In this document: in pieces, positions 22,309-32,689 of the stretch
Numbering within the stretch: position 1 is the first letter of the stretch
Layout of the letters: each line of letters starts with the position of its first letter
Source of the DNA: Heliocidaris erythrogramma
Lineage: Eukaryota > Echinodermata > Echinoidea > Camarodonta > Echinometridae
Assembly: GCA_025617745.1 (NCBI GenBank)
Contig: CM046870.1
Location: 2,857,285 to 2,921,284 of the forward strand
DNA length: 64,000 nt
Reading direction: 5' to 3'
Position numbers and translations under genes: made by a program
The notes under the pieces: generated by a model
Told to the model about the DNA's origin: nothing
Database searches by the model: none
What the model saw: the letters and a program-made list of their open reading frames with translations, nothing else

Positions 22309-22369
22309 GTGTTGCTGTTGACCACTGCTATTTTGCTGGTTAATTTGAACATGTCCCTCTGAATGTATT

Positions 22370-23855
22370 AACAACAAAAACTTCTCAACCTAACACTGTC
22401 AAACCTGGAAGTATCTCCTTGGTCCTGAATGTTCTTATCTCTCAAAATCTTTTCTTCCCTGCTTCTTTGTTTAGATGTAGGTGTAGACAAATTCTCACGG
22501 GTCTGGTTCTCCCCTGAAATAGGATGTATCAAATTCCTATCTGAACCTCTGTACCTATTTTCCAACTTCTCTATCTCCTTGTCAAAATCAGTGACTATCT
22601 CTGATGCCTGATAATCGTCATCTTCATTGGCTAATCTAGGTAACAATAATTGATCAACATGTCTACGCCATATCCCTTTCTCAACTTGAACTTTGTACAT
22701 CAAAGGTCCTTCCTTGTCTACTATCTGCCCTGGGACCCATCTGATTTTTCCCATATAGTCCCTTGCTAAGACATCATCACCGATCTCAAATTCACGCAAT
22801 TTCTTTGTCGTTTTGCGCGTTTCTCGCTGCATTGCTTGTCCATGCAGTTGACTCGCATACCTTCTTTTGATGTTCGGGCGTAGGTTATCTAACCTAATTC
22901 TCAAAGTTCTATTCAAGCATAGGGTCGCTGGCGATTCCCCCATTACGGCGTGCGCTGTGTTCCTGTATGCTAAGAGAAATCTATCCAGCTTAGCCTGAAT
23001 TGTACGAAACGTTCTGCCTGCCCATTTGTGCTCGGGTGATAAGGCGCGCTTCGCTTGTGCACTGTGCCGTTCAACTTCATGAACTCTTCAAAATCTGCAG
23101 ACGTAAATTGAGGTCCGTTGTCGGAAACCAGAATCTGGGGCAAACCGAATCTAGCAAAAATGCCTCTCAACGCTTCAATAGTCTTCCCTGTGGTAATATT
23201 CGACATAATGATTACCTCTGGCCATTTGGAATATGCATCTACTACTATCATGTACATCAATCCTTCAAATGGTCCCGCAAAATCTACATGAAGCCTTTCC
23301 ATTGGGCGTGTAGCTGGTATCCATGGATGCAACGAACATTGCGGTGGTCGTTTCTGGACCACTTGGCATGTTTGGCACCGTTTTGCTGCTTCCTCAATCT
23401 GCGCGTCAATGCGAGGCCACCATACATGCCTACGTGCTATGGCTTTCATTTTCACTACTCCTAGGTGCCCTTTGATGTACCTCCTTCAAAACTGCACTCT
23501 GCATTTTCAATGGTATAATGATTCTCATTCCCCATAACAGGATACCCTGTTCAACACTTATCTCTAACCTGCGCACAAAGAATGGCTGAAGATCTTTGTC
23601 TTCTTCTGCTAGCTGCTTAGGCCACCCATCTATCGCGTGCCGCATCACTCTAGACAGTGTCTTGTTCTTGCGCGTGGCATTGCGCAATTCTTCATGGTTC
23701 ATTGGTAGAACCTCTACATGACCAATCGCAACACTTTCCGGCTTTCGAAAAACTGGTTCTTCATCTCTGTCGGGTAATCGAGATAAACAGTCTGCGTTTG
23801 CGTTTGCCTGCGATGTCCGATATCGAATATCATAATCAAAACCGGCTAGGTACAT
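22370..23855 (-). pseudogene. Ty3/Gypsy integrase
   Basis: The zinc-binding segment has RRHVWWPRIDAQIEEAAKRC and QTCQ with an upstream His pair. The catalytic core shows LHVDFAGPFEG (first Asp), ILVSDNGPQF (second Asp) and HPSTNGQAERFVQ (Glu), so the DDE triad is visible. The carboxyl domain (22370-22943) has the GPY/F-like motif and an acidic, low-complexity tail. Frame changes near 23440 and 22970 separate the parts. The protein would insert the cDNA into host chromatin; as written it cannot be made in one piece. Confidence 0.87.
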
Positions 23856-24160
23856 TGCCCATCGTTGTAGTCGCTCCGCCGCGAGAGCTGGTAGACTCTT
23901 ATATGCCCGAATATGGCCGTCAATGGCTTGTTGTCTGTTATCAACGTGAATTTTCTCCCATAGACATACATGTAAAACCTACGCAACGCAAAAACTATTG
24001 CCAAAGCTTCTCTTTCAATCTGTGGGTAATTACGTTCTGTTTTTGTTAATGCTCGCGATGCGAACATGATTGGCTTTTCCTCTAAAAGTGTACTAAAAAT
24101 CCTGATGATTTTAGCAACTCCTTTGAGTGTAAAAACGCTTGCTCTGCGCTCGCATTCCAC
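23846..24160 (-). pseudogene. Ty3/Gypsy RNase H, partial
   Basis: Motifs PIMFASRALTKTERNYPQIE, REALAIVFALRRF and FTLITDNKPLTAIF are the usual RNase H block that follows RT in Ty3/Gypsy. The first catalytic Asp segment (DAS-G-GAVLSQ type) is missing because of a small deletion and frameshift near 24120. Confidence 0.83.
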
Positions 24161-24925
24161 ACAAAGTCCCTGTCTGACTTCAACAAGTCTGTCAACGGTG
24201 CGATTTCATGCTCCAAATTTGGGATGTATCTCCGATAGTACTTGAGCAGTCCCAGATAGGATCGCAACTGGGAAACGTTTTTGGGTCTAGCCAAATTCTC
24301 AATCTTGCTCATCTTATCAGGTGTCTTGTGCACACCATCCTTCTCAATGCGATGACCCAAGAACTCAACTGACTCCTGCGCAAATTGGCACTTCTCTCTC
24401 TTGAGTGTCAAATTCCTCTCTTCTAGTCGTGTGAGGACTCTGTCTAGGTTCTCATAGTGCTCTTTCTCTGTTCTACCTGTTACCAAAATGTCGTCTAGGT
24501 ATACCTGAACACCTGGTAGCCCTTGTAAAACCTGCTCGATGGTTTGCTGCCAAATGCGTGGCGCGCTAGTAATTCCGAAAACTAGCCTATTCTGCCGGAA
24601 TAGACCCTTGTGAGTAGAAAGGGTCAAATATTTTTTTGACTCTTCGTCTAGTTCCAGCTGGTTGTACGCGTGCGCTAAATCAAGCTTCGAAAACAGAACA
24701 CCGCCACTCAAATTCGCAAGAATATCTTCAACATTGATATTCGGAGGGGGTACCGGTTCCAAATTGGGTTGACCGTTGTCTACCATCTTTTTTCGGCACT
24801 GCGACTATGCCTGTACTCCACTGACTGTGTTCAATGGGTGTCAATACGCCATTTTCTTGCAACCGAATCAACTCTTTCTCAACCGGATCTTGCATGGCAT
24901 AAGGTACCCGATATGGCTTTGTCAC
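24082..24925 (-). pseudogene. Ty3/Gypsy reverse transcriptase
   Basis: EKELIRLQENGVLTPIEHSQ and GIVAVPKKDG mark the fingers. After a frameshift and a short deletion near 24770, FSKLDLAHAYNQLELDEES (motif A) and VQVYLDDILVTG (catalytic YLDD) follow, then SYLGLLKYYRRYIPN. The normal CxDYxxxN segment is missing at the break. Confidence 0.88.
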
Positions 24926-24964
24926 TACGGGCTGTGCGTGCGCACGTACTGCTACATGGGCTTT

Positions 24965-25429
24965 TTATTGCGTAACATTACCTAACCGATTCTCAAAGAG
25001 GCGCCTATGTCTGCTCAAAATCTCATCCAAACTTCGCACTGCTTTAACCAAACCTCTCTGTGTGGCTGCTCTGCCTGACCGACTAGTATGCCCACAAATT
25101 GACGCAAATATTGCTGCCCAATCCAGCTTAATGTCATATAACCAAGCTCGGCCCAACAACACAAATTCTGTATCCACAACATACAATACTACTTTTCTTA
25201 TAGTCTCTCCTTCTACTGTCTCTTTCTTTCCTGGCATCGGGTCTATACTTGTTACTGTTGCCCTCTTTGCTTCGGCACTTCCTTGCAATGTGGCCCTTTT
25301 TTCCTCACTTGTGACTGACCGGGATCGCCCTGACCTGATTTGCCTGGATGACCCTGGCCTGAAGATGCCACCATTGCTCTTCTCCTGTCATCTGTGCCTA
25401 ATGCTGCACTGACGTACCACCTCCATGGG
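24965..25429 (-). pseudogene. Ty3/Gypsy protease and zinc-knuckle remnant
   Basis: Around 25260-25330 a shifted frame resembles a CCHC knuckle (KKGPHCKEVPK-like). The stretch at 24990-25200 contains VVDTEFVLLGRAWLYDIKLD, matching the end of a Ty3/Gypsy aspartic protease (LLGRxWLxxIxLDW). The active-site D(S/T)G is absent, so the protease is truncated. Confidence 0.7.
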
Positions 25430-25552
25430 CGCAAATCCAAACAGGAATTCTATTCAAGTGGGGGGGGGGGGGGGGGGGGGACACCCCATTGTTGCATCCA
25501 GGTGTGCCCCCCCCCCCCCCCCAATTGAATAGAATTCCTGTTTGGATTTGCG
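25430..25552. mobile_element. Hairpin insertion with G21/C16 core in the Gypsy gag
   Basis: CGCAAATCCAAACAGGAATT (25430-25449) is inverted exactly at the right end, 25533-25552. A run of 21 G (25460-25480) faces a run of 16 C (25507-25522) across a short loop. The unit interrupts the gag-protease region of the Ty3/Gypsy element, so it arrived later. A CCATG word on both sides could be a target duplication. Confidence 0.8.
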
Positions 25553-26107
25553 ACCATGACCACCACCAGCAGTAGTTCCGGCTCTCATGGCCCTTGCCTC
25601 CCCACAGTGACCTCCCGGTCCATGGCAAACACCACTGCTTCGTTAAAGGTCAAGTTGGGGTTATCTGCCGATTTTCCCATTAATTTCAGTGCCGTTACTT
25701 CGTCTCGGATGCCGCTGATGAAACTGGCAATATTCCACAACATAGTCTTTAGTTGACTCCCCTGGTGCTTGGCCCCGACGGATAAACTTCCTCCTTTCCG
25801 CCACCGTAATTGGGGTCTTCTTATAATGCTTTCGCAAAACTCCTTTAAGACCTTGATACGTCTGATCGGCTGGCTTATCTGGTGCTACTAAATCTCTCAC
25901 AATTCTATACACGTCTGCCCCCAACGCATTCAAAAACACCGCTACCACCTTACGTTCAACTTCCTTCTCGACCGCCGTCGGATGTCTGCTCGGTTCCCTC
26001 GGCTCTGGCACACGGTATCCATTCGCGATTAAGTGTAGCTCGAATCGTTCGACATAACAGTCGAAATGCTCATCCAATAACTGTCCAAAATTGTTCACGC
26101 CTGTCAT
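25553..26107 (-). pseudogene. Ty3/Gypsy gag (capsid)
   Basis: ATG at 26107 opens MTGVNNFGQLLDEHFDCYVE. The capsid-like pattern FELHLIANG, VAVFLNALGADVYRIVRDL and YQGLKGVLRKHYKKTP follows, typical of retrotransposon gag. A frameshift near 25735 moves it to another frame, where FISGIRDEVTALKLM and EAVVFAMDREV continue. I prefer the internal ATG at 26107 to the GTG at 26122. Confidence 0.82.
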
Positions 26108-26702
26108 CTTGCATTCCCCCACCTTCTCGTCGTCAGATGTTATGTATTTACATGGGTTCTTTTAAGGGGAATACGACACAAACATTAATCAGTCTCTGAG
26201 ACATAAACTGCGTCTGATCGCATCCATACTTTAATGGTCAACTCAACATTCACTCGATCCATCATTCCGTTACAATACACGTTTCAACCGTAACCTCGGT
26301 GTTGCTATGCAAAGTATGGAAAGCCAATTGTATAATATGTGCTTGATGTATATCTAACAGTAGTAGACTGTTGCAAACGTACAATGTTTATTTACAATGT
26401 TTAGGCCTAGTCTTGACGGTTGCGAACGTATATACAATGTTTATTTACAATGCTTAGGCCTCGTCTTAGACCTATTTGTTAGTAATGTGAACCTGACAAT
26501 TATGGAAGTGGTATGGAATCTGGTTCACCGATGTATTTTCACTTCCTTGAGCTTGGCTGAGCATGTTCGAATTTGAGCTTATATTGAAGCTTGAAGATGA
26601 AGACAATGATACTAGGAGTAGGACTAGTACCAGTACTAGCACTCGTAGTAGGAACAGGACTAGTACTAGCACTAGTTGTAGGAGTAGGACTCTGAGTAGG
26701 AA
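26108..26702. other. Region upstream of gag; simple repeats
   Basis: A repeated word (TACAATGTTTATTTACAATG) appears near 26378-26460. A degenerate (TAGTAC/GTAGGA)n repeat covers about 26605-26700. The 5' LTR of the Gypsy element would be expected here, but no counterpart is found at the other end. Confidence 0.4.
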
Positions 26703-26942
26703 TCACTTGGCACAGTTGTGTTCTTTATGTAGTCCGTTCCATCCGTTTTTCTGATGCCTGCATAGAAATAGCGTATCTAACTCCCGTTGCGTGATAGTGG
26801 ATAGGTCCGTGCGAAACTTTTCAAGCTTTGAAAATCCAAATTTCACTGCTCTTTTCGTACTGTTGGAATCCTTCCCATTCAGTAGATCGTCAAGTTCTTC
26901 CTCCGTGAGAAGTGCAAAACTGAGATTAGAAGATACCACCAT
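26703..26942 (-). pseudogene. Fragment of a DUF3504/QRICH1-ZMYM-like amino terminus
   Basis: ATG at 26942 opens MVVSSNLSFALLTEEELDDL, then LLNGKDSNSTKRAVKFGF and ITQRELDTLF. The pattern 'EEEL..LL..KDS..TKR', followed by 'ELD.LL..FY...RK.DG', is common to the amino termini of QRICH1/ZMYM2/KCTD1-like proteins and their Crypton-type relatives, which I recall as related to tyrosine recombinases. One base near 26770 puts the expected FYAGIRKTDGTDY block in another frame, so the fragment is frameshifted unless a splice site intervenes. It could be a gene remnant, a transposon piece or the first exon of a host gene. Confidence 0.4.
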
Positions 26943-27074
26943 TTTTTACACGCTTCTATCGTCAAATATTAAACTTAAACTTTCATTTTCGGTACTGAAC
27001 TGCACATATCCGACCGCGGTAGCGCTACAGCTGTAATTCTGTTGATTTGTTGATTTGTTGACATTAGCGCGACG

Positions 27075-27094
27075 ATCGATATCGCGATATCGAT
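27075..27094. promoter_or_regulatory. Perfect 20-bp palindrome with DRE-like core
   Basis: ATCGATATCGCGATATCGAT is an exact inverted repeat. Together with the next base it contains TATCGATA, the DRE/DREF consensus known from insects. It lies about 130 bp upstream of the ATG at 26942 (- strand) in a locally CpG-rich segment (GCGCGACGATCG, GCGTATACGG). A promoter role is a guess. Confidence 0.4.
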
Positions 27095-27099
27095 AGCGT

Positions 27100-28184
27100 A
27101 TACGGTATAGCGTGTAAAAACATTGAGTAATTGAGTCGTATCGTCTGCGCTACATAAATGTTTACATGTTTATGTTTACATGTGCAACAGTCCCCTTTGC
27201 CGTATGTTATCACTTTTTTTGCACCGTCACGTGGTGTTATTTGACCAATCAGGATGGCTACATTCTTGAACCCGTTACGGTTATGAAAATCGAGCGTGTT
27301 TCAGCCTGATCGAAGGGCGGGAGTTGAAATTATAGTATCAGAAAAAAACAAGAGAGAGGACCTTGCCATCATAAATTGAAAATGGTAGCTCAGTTTGACA
27401 TCACTGATAATTTCGAAATGAGACTTAATTGTCCATGGTAATATTCAAGTGAAAATAATAGAATTGGTCTGATTTTCCGCCCAAAGGATCAATAATTTCT
27501 TATACCTTATCTCCTTCTTTCAAAATGTATCTGATATTCTACATTATTTCTCTAGTGGAATGATCTCTTTTTGACTCATCTGCTCTTCTGAGCCCCCATC
27601 CCCTTGTTTGCCTTAATTTCAATCCCTTAATATCCACATGATTAGGGCCGTTCTTATGATACTACCCCTCCCCTCTCTCTTTCTCTGTCATCTTTCCTTC
27701 TCATCTTTCCTTCTCGATCTCACTTTCCACTTCCCCCTATCCCTTAGTCTTTCTTTATCAAATCCTCCCTCGTTCTCTCTCTCTCTCTCTCTCCCTCGCC
27801 CGCTCTCGGTCTCACTTTTCACTTCCCCCTATCCCTTAGCTTTTCTTTATCAAATCCTCCCGCGTTCTCTCTCTCTCTCTCTCCCTCTTTCTCTATAGGA
27901 ATCATTTCTCCCCGTTCTTCTATGAAGTTCAAACATTGTCGAAATGAGGAAAAAACAAGATCATTTTGATCTCCCTGCCCGCGCTCGACTTGTTTATAAA
28001 TAACTTCTGGGACAAGAACAAAGTGCCCTACATTTCGACCCCATAGCCATTTGTTTTGAAAATCTTGACCCAGATTGCAGGACCTCCCAGTCACCTCTGG
28101 ACTGGATGCATGTTGCGTATACTGTGTAGGTCTACATTGTACATTGTATGTACTGTGTGCAGCTATAGCTGTACTTTGCATTTT
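27100..28184. other. Non-coding DNA with CT-rich tract
   Basis: A pyrimidine-rich low-complexity tract (CTCTCT, CCCTCTTTCT) spans about 27660-27895 and includes two copies of a CACTTTCCACTTCCCCCTAT-like word about 110 bp apart. TTTGACCAATCAGGATGG near 27240 holds a CCAAT box. No gene is recognised. Confidence 0.45.
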
Positions 28185-28566
28185 AACAAAGTGACTGAAT
28201 CACATCTATCTCTCGAGTTTTTAAGCCAATCAGGAGCGTCGATTTTCCTCTAGTGACTTTCCCATCCTCCGAAAAATAATGTCGCATCCGCGCCAGAATC
28301 TTGGTAGTTATATCAACAAATATCCAAGATATCTGACGAAAAGTGTTTGAGGGCTTATCAAGACTGTCCAATAACCTTTGATTGGTAGATATATTGTATG
28401 CAAATCAAACACGTTTCCGTTGAAATTTGGTCGAGAATAATGAATTATGTGAACTCATGGCCTTTGTCATGCAGTTCGTCGGGTAAATCGTGCTCTGAAA
28501 GCTGCAAGTCGGTGGAATTACTGATCCGTGCACGGGGCAGAAGGAAGGTCGAAGTCGGGTAAGGTT
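28185..28566 (+). promoter_or_regulatory. Possible promoter and first exon
   Basis: CCAAT or inverted CCAAT boxes occur near 28225, 28369 and 28380, and an octamer-like TATGCAAATC near 28397. A short reading frame (MAFVMQFVG) follows at about 28458. GGGTAAGGTTTTATT near 28557 would be a strong splice donor. This spacing is suggestive of a promoter with a leader exon, but no downstream exon was found. Confidence 0.25.
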
Positions 28567-28742
28567 TTATTATGTGTCTACTTTCTTACCCTTTATGCTT
28601 ATGTCTTGTGCTTATTATTGCTTTAGGACTGTACAATTATGCATGGCCTTTGAAGTAAACTACACTCTGTTCTATTATTGCATTCAATATCAGTGAGAGA
28701 ATACGATAAATGAGTGACAGAGAGTGGACACGGAGAAACAGA

Positions 28743-28790
28743 CATATATATATATATAGAGAGAGAGAGAGAGGGAGAGAGGGAAAGTGG
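28743..28790. repeat. Compound TA/GA microsatellite
   Basis: (TA)n is followed by (GA)n with GGGA interruptions. Confidence 0.9.
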
Positions 28791-28975
28791 ATAAATCGTC
28801 CCGATTAAAGTTTTAGTTTGAATTTAATTTGTCTGATCTTATTTTAAAAACACCCATCGCATGCGTGTATTTAATTGCTTAAAGGTTTAAGAAAGCACAA
28901 AAGACAACCCTTACATGTGCCAATTCAACAGTGTTAAGCAGTACTGCCAAGTTAACGAAGAACTATCTTATCTAC

Positions 28976-29720
28976 GGAATCGTTAAAGCGTCATTCGACT
29001 TGACGACATGTCGAGATATTTATCTCGACAAGTCGACTTAATATCCATATTTGGTCGACATGTAAAGATATTTATCTAACCATGTCGACTTATTAACATA
29101 TATAATACGACATGGCGAAATAAATTATCTTGCCAAGTCAAATTAACAAAATATGATGTCATCATGGAGACATGAATTATCTTGCCAAGTCGACATCCCC
29201 CCAAAATATGTCGTCATGGTGAGATAAAATAATTATCTTGCCAAATCGACTTAACAAAAAACTTATGTCGTCATGGGGAAATATATTATCTTGCCAACTT
29301 GACTTCCCAAAAATTATATGTCGTCATGGCGAAATATATTATTTTGCCAAGTCGACTTCTTAAAAATACATGTTGTCATGGCGACATATTTTTTGGGAAG
29401 TCGACTTGTCAAGATAATTTATGTCGCCACGACGACATGTATTTTTAAGAAGTCGGCTTGGCAAGATAATATATTTCGCCATGACGACATAATTTTTGGG
29501 AAGTCGACTTGGTAAGATAATTTATGTTGCCATGACGACACAATTTTTGGGAAGTGGACTTGGCAAGATAATATATTTCGCCATGACGACATAATGTCTT
29601 TAAGTCGAGTTATTATAGTTAATAAGTCGACATGGTTAGATAAATATCTTTACATGTCGACCAAATATGGATATTAAGTCGACTTAAGTCGTCAAGTCGA
29701 ATGACACTTTAACGCTTCCG
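28976..29720. mobile_element. Long palindromic element with repeated internal units
   Basis: CGTTAAAGCGTCATTCGACT near the left edge is inverted at the right edge (AGTCGAATGACACTTTAACG). The arms are complementary almost to the centre near 29370. The arms consist of repeats of about 60 bp built around ATTATCTTGCCAAGTCGACT and TATGTCGTCATGG. The flank TAC occurs on both sides. No coding capacity is present. It should extrude or fold into a single hairpin about 370 bp long. Confidence 0.85.
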
Positions 29721-29721
29721 T

Positions 29722-30330
29722 ACTTATCGATTCTGTTACATGCACTCCAGAAGTATATGCGACATCCCCCCCCCCCTCACAAAAAAAACCAAGACTTTGA
29801 AGCAATCGCAGAATCTACATAAAGAGATAAAAGTCGCTTAATGTTATGCGAAGTATCTAAATGTGGATTGTTTTAAACAAAATTGTTCACAAGAGCGTTA
29901 AGTGTCCTTTGCCTTACGCATCCTAATACAAGTTATTACTACTACAAATTTAACACACAAATCAGGATTTGCGATTGTCATCATGAGTATAAAAATCGTG
30001 TACGGGAAGCAAGGTACAAAATAGTGAAGAAGAACAAAAAAACAGGATCAGACCGGACTAATCAGTAATCATGGTACTAGTAATGAGGAAAACATCACCT
30101 ACGGGACGGTGCAAATAACTTACAAGCAACAACAACAACAACAAAAAAAATGCTTCCCCCAAAGAAGTCAAATGATATTGTCAGGATTATGTAAACACAC
30201 CCATTGTCCATCTGCACCTGTTTGACAAGGCATAATAGAGAGCTTGCAAGGTATTTGTGTTAACAACACATGAATGGTAGATTTCAGGCAGCCACATAGC
30301 CCAGATACCTGTAAGTTTAAAGCATGTCCT
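29722..30330. other. Intergenic DNA, no gene seen
   Basis: A C-run lies near 29767 and a CAACAACAACAA run near 30128. I found no exon, RNA gene or terminal repeats. Confidence 0.4.
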
Positions 30331-31030
30331 TAAAGCCTCGGTCACGAATAAAGGAAAATTAAAGGACTGCTACGAACGCCGTACGAACGATTTTTTGGAT
30401 CATTTCGTAAGATCTTCTCAAGAAGGTACGAAACCAGCGTTCGTAGACCGTTCGTACGTTCGCAGCCTGGTCCATGGTCTTGTCCAAGATTTTTTTTCAA
30501 CGTCGTACGAAATCCCCTCTTCGTAAGGTGGCCGTACGAACGTCGTAAGAACATCTTAAGAACCACGCAAGATTTTGTAGGGTCGAGAGACAATTCTAGA
30601 AGCCTTAAATTCTTATGACGCCTTACGTTGTTCATACGGCGTTTGTAAGAACGCCTTACGAACGGAGATTCGTACGGCGCTCTTACGAACGACTCTTGGC
30701 GTTTGTAAGGTGCTCGTAAGGCGTAAGCAGCTGCTAAAACCGCTCGATCTTCTTCCTCCTCCTCCTCTACCTGCAGATGCAGCTGCAGTATTAGTCTCCT
30801 TGGCACTACTGCCAGCTTGAAATTATAAAACTTTCAACAGTACACGGCAGCGCCTTTATGCAACCCGGCAAAATATACAAAAAATCGTAAGATCTTCTTA
30901 CAAATGACTTGAGAGTGCCGTGAGTTGCACGTACGACCATCTTGCGACAACAAAAATCGTCAGATGGCCGTAAGTCTGACGAGAGAATAACTCAAGGCAT
31001 TATTACGAAAAAAGGCGCTTTTACCCTCGG
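30330..31030. repeat. CGTACG-rich repeat
   Basis: The words TCGTACG, CGTACGAACG and CGTAAGATCTTC recur at least a dozen times in both orientations, giving many small potential hairpins. An apparent frame on the - strand is a by-product of the repeat. It is probably a MITE-type sequence whose ends I cannot place. Confidence 0.5.
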
Positions 31031-31262
31031 GGCAGTAATAAAATATATTGGAGATAGCATATTGTTATAGGTCCTCATGTAAGAAAAAAGATCCTTCTGA
31101 GTAATGACATTTTAGTAATTTTGTGTGTTGGAGCGAATGGGGGAGTTGTCCGCAACTACATCGCCGTGACATTACCCATTCGGCAAATTTGAAATTCCCA
31201 TATGTATAGTGATTACAATTTAAAAAATTTCATAACTTTCTTAAGAAACCTAAGAAACCTTA

Positions 31263-32000
31263 GAAACCTATATCAAAAGATTCGCCATAGTCACAAGGTA
31301 CGTGAATGGACAATGCCAGACGTTTTAGTGGTGGGAAGTGCTTGCCAGACGCCCCTAAAGTTCCCCAACCCCCAATATTGAGCTAGATCACCTGGAAAGG
31401 AAACCCTTAGAAACCTATATCAAAAGACTCGCCATAGTCCCAAGGTACGTGAATGGACAATGCCAGACGTTTTAGGTGGTGGGGGTGCCCGCCAGACGCC
31501 CCCAAAGGGGGTCCAAAAATTGAGCTAGATCAGGTGGAAAGGAAACCCTTAGAAACCTATATCAAAAGATTCGCCATATTCCCAAGGTACATGAATGGAC
31601 AATGCCAGACGTTTTAAGTGGTGGGAAGTGCTTGCCAGACGCCCCTAAAGTTCTCCAACCCACAATATTGAGCTAGATCAGCTGGAAAGGAAACCCTAAG
31701 AAACATATATCAAAAGATTCGTCATAGTCCAAAGATACACAAATGACCACTGCCAGACAATTTAAGTGGTGGAGAGTGCCTGCCAGACGCCCCTATGGCA
31801 ATCCACCCACCATTATTGAGCTAGATCAGCTGGAAAGGAAACCCTAAGAAACCTATATCAAAAGATTTGCCATAGTCCAAAGATACACAAAATGACCACT
31901 GCCAAACGATTTAAGTGGTGGAGAGTGCCTGCCAGACGCCCCTATGGTAATCCACCCACCATTATTGAGCTAGATCAACTAGAAAGGAAACCTTATGGAA
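31263..32000. repeat. 148-bp tandem repeat, about 5 units
   Basis: AAACCTATATCAAAAGATTC and close variants start units at 31264, 31411, 31553, 31701, 31849 and (diverged) 31998, a period of 142-149 bp. Each unit contains ATGCCAGACGTTTTA, CCAGACGCCCCTA and TTGAGCTAGATCA. Units become more diverged towards the right edge. Confidence 0.9.
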
Positions 32001-32689
32001 CCTGTGGGAAATTACTCATCAGAGTCAAAAGATGCGCAAATGACCACTACTAGACCATTTAAGTGGCGCAGAGTGACTGTTAGACGTTATTATACAACCC
32101 CTATGTTGTCCAGACTTACATAGATACTGCCAGGAATCATCATAATTATATATTGTGGGATCTACCTTGCCGCACGTCCCCCACTCCATAAAGAATTACA
32201 CACAAATATGAAAATGAACAGTCATTATTTTTGTTCCTATTTCATTTCTTTTACTTATAAATGGGATACTCGACGTCGGACAAACGCTGTACCAGCAAAA
32301 TATGATTGATTTAAGGCACGTAAGGAGTTTACTCCAATAATTAGTACCTTTTAACAGTGGGAATTACGGGCTGTTGAGAGTGTTCATATAGTTTGTTCTA
32401 TAATTTATATTAATTCTTGACTGAATTGGTAAAACCGTATTAGTATTGACGTTATAATTGTTTCATTGAAAAAGCAGTTTTTATAATTTCCTAATTCTGA
32501 TATTTTTTCCTTTGAATGTCGACTGAAACTTGACAACACCATATCCCGAATTTTTGCAGCATCATGTCCGAAAAAACGGCGCAAAGTACCGCATTGCATC
32601 TATGAAAGGGCTAGGCAAGCGCTAGTTGAAACTGAGCTGAAGCATTAGTCCATGGGCCAGAAACCGAAAATGTCCCCCCCCCCTTAGGC

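Larger units (their letters stand above)
22368..26107 (-). mobile_element. Ty3/Gypsy retrotransposon, decayed
   Basis: The order gag, zinc knuckle/protease, RT, RNase H, integrase (H2C2, core, carboxyl domain) on the - strand is that of Ty3/Gypsy elements. The carboxyl module with GPLMYKVQVE and RRHVDQLL is a GPY/F-type integrase end, common in Mag-like elements such as those known from sea urchins; the assignment to that lineage is tentative. Many frameshifts and deletions inactivate it. I could not find matching LTRs on the two sides, so both ends are probably lost or too diverged. Confidence 0.88.

Noticed and set aside
22300..27100. Matching LTRs for the Gypsy element at 22-26 kb
   Set aside because: I compared the stretch left of 22368 with the stretch right of 26107 and saw no shared LTR-like sequence, so no LTR is annotated.
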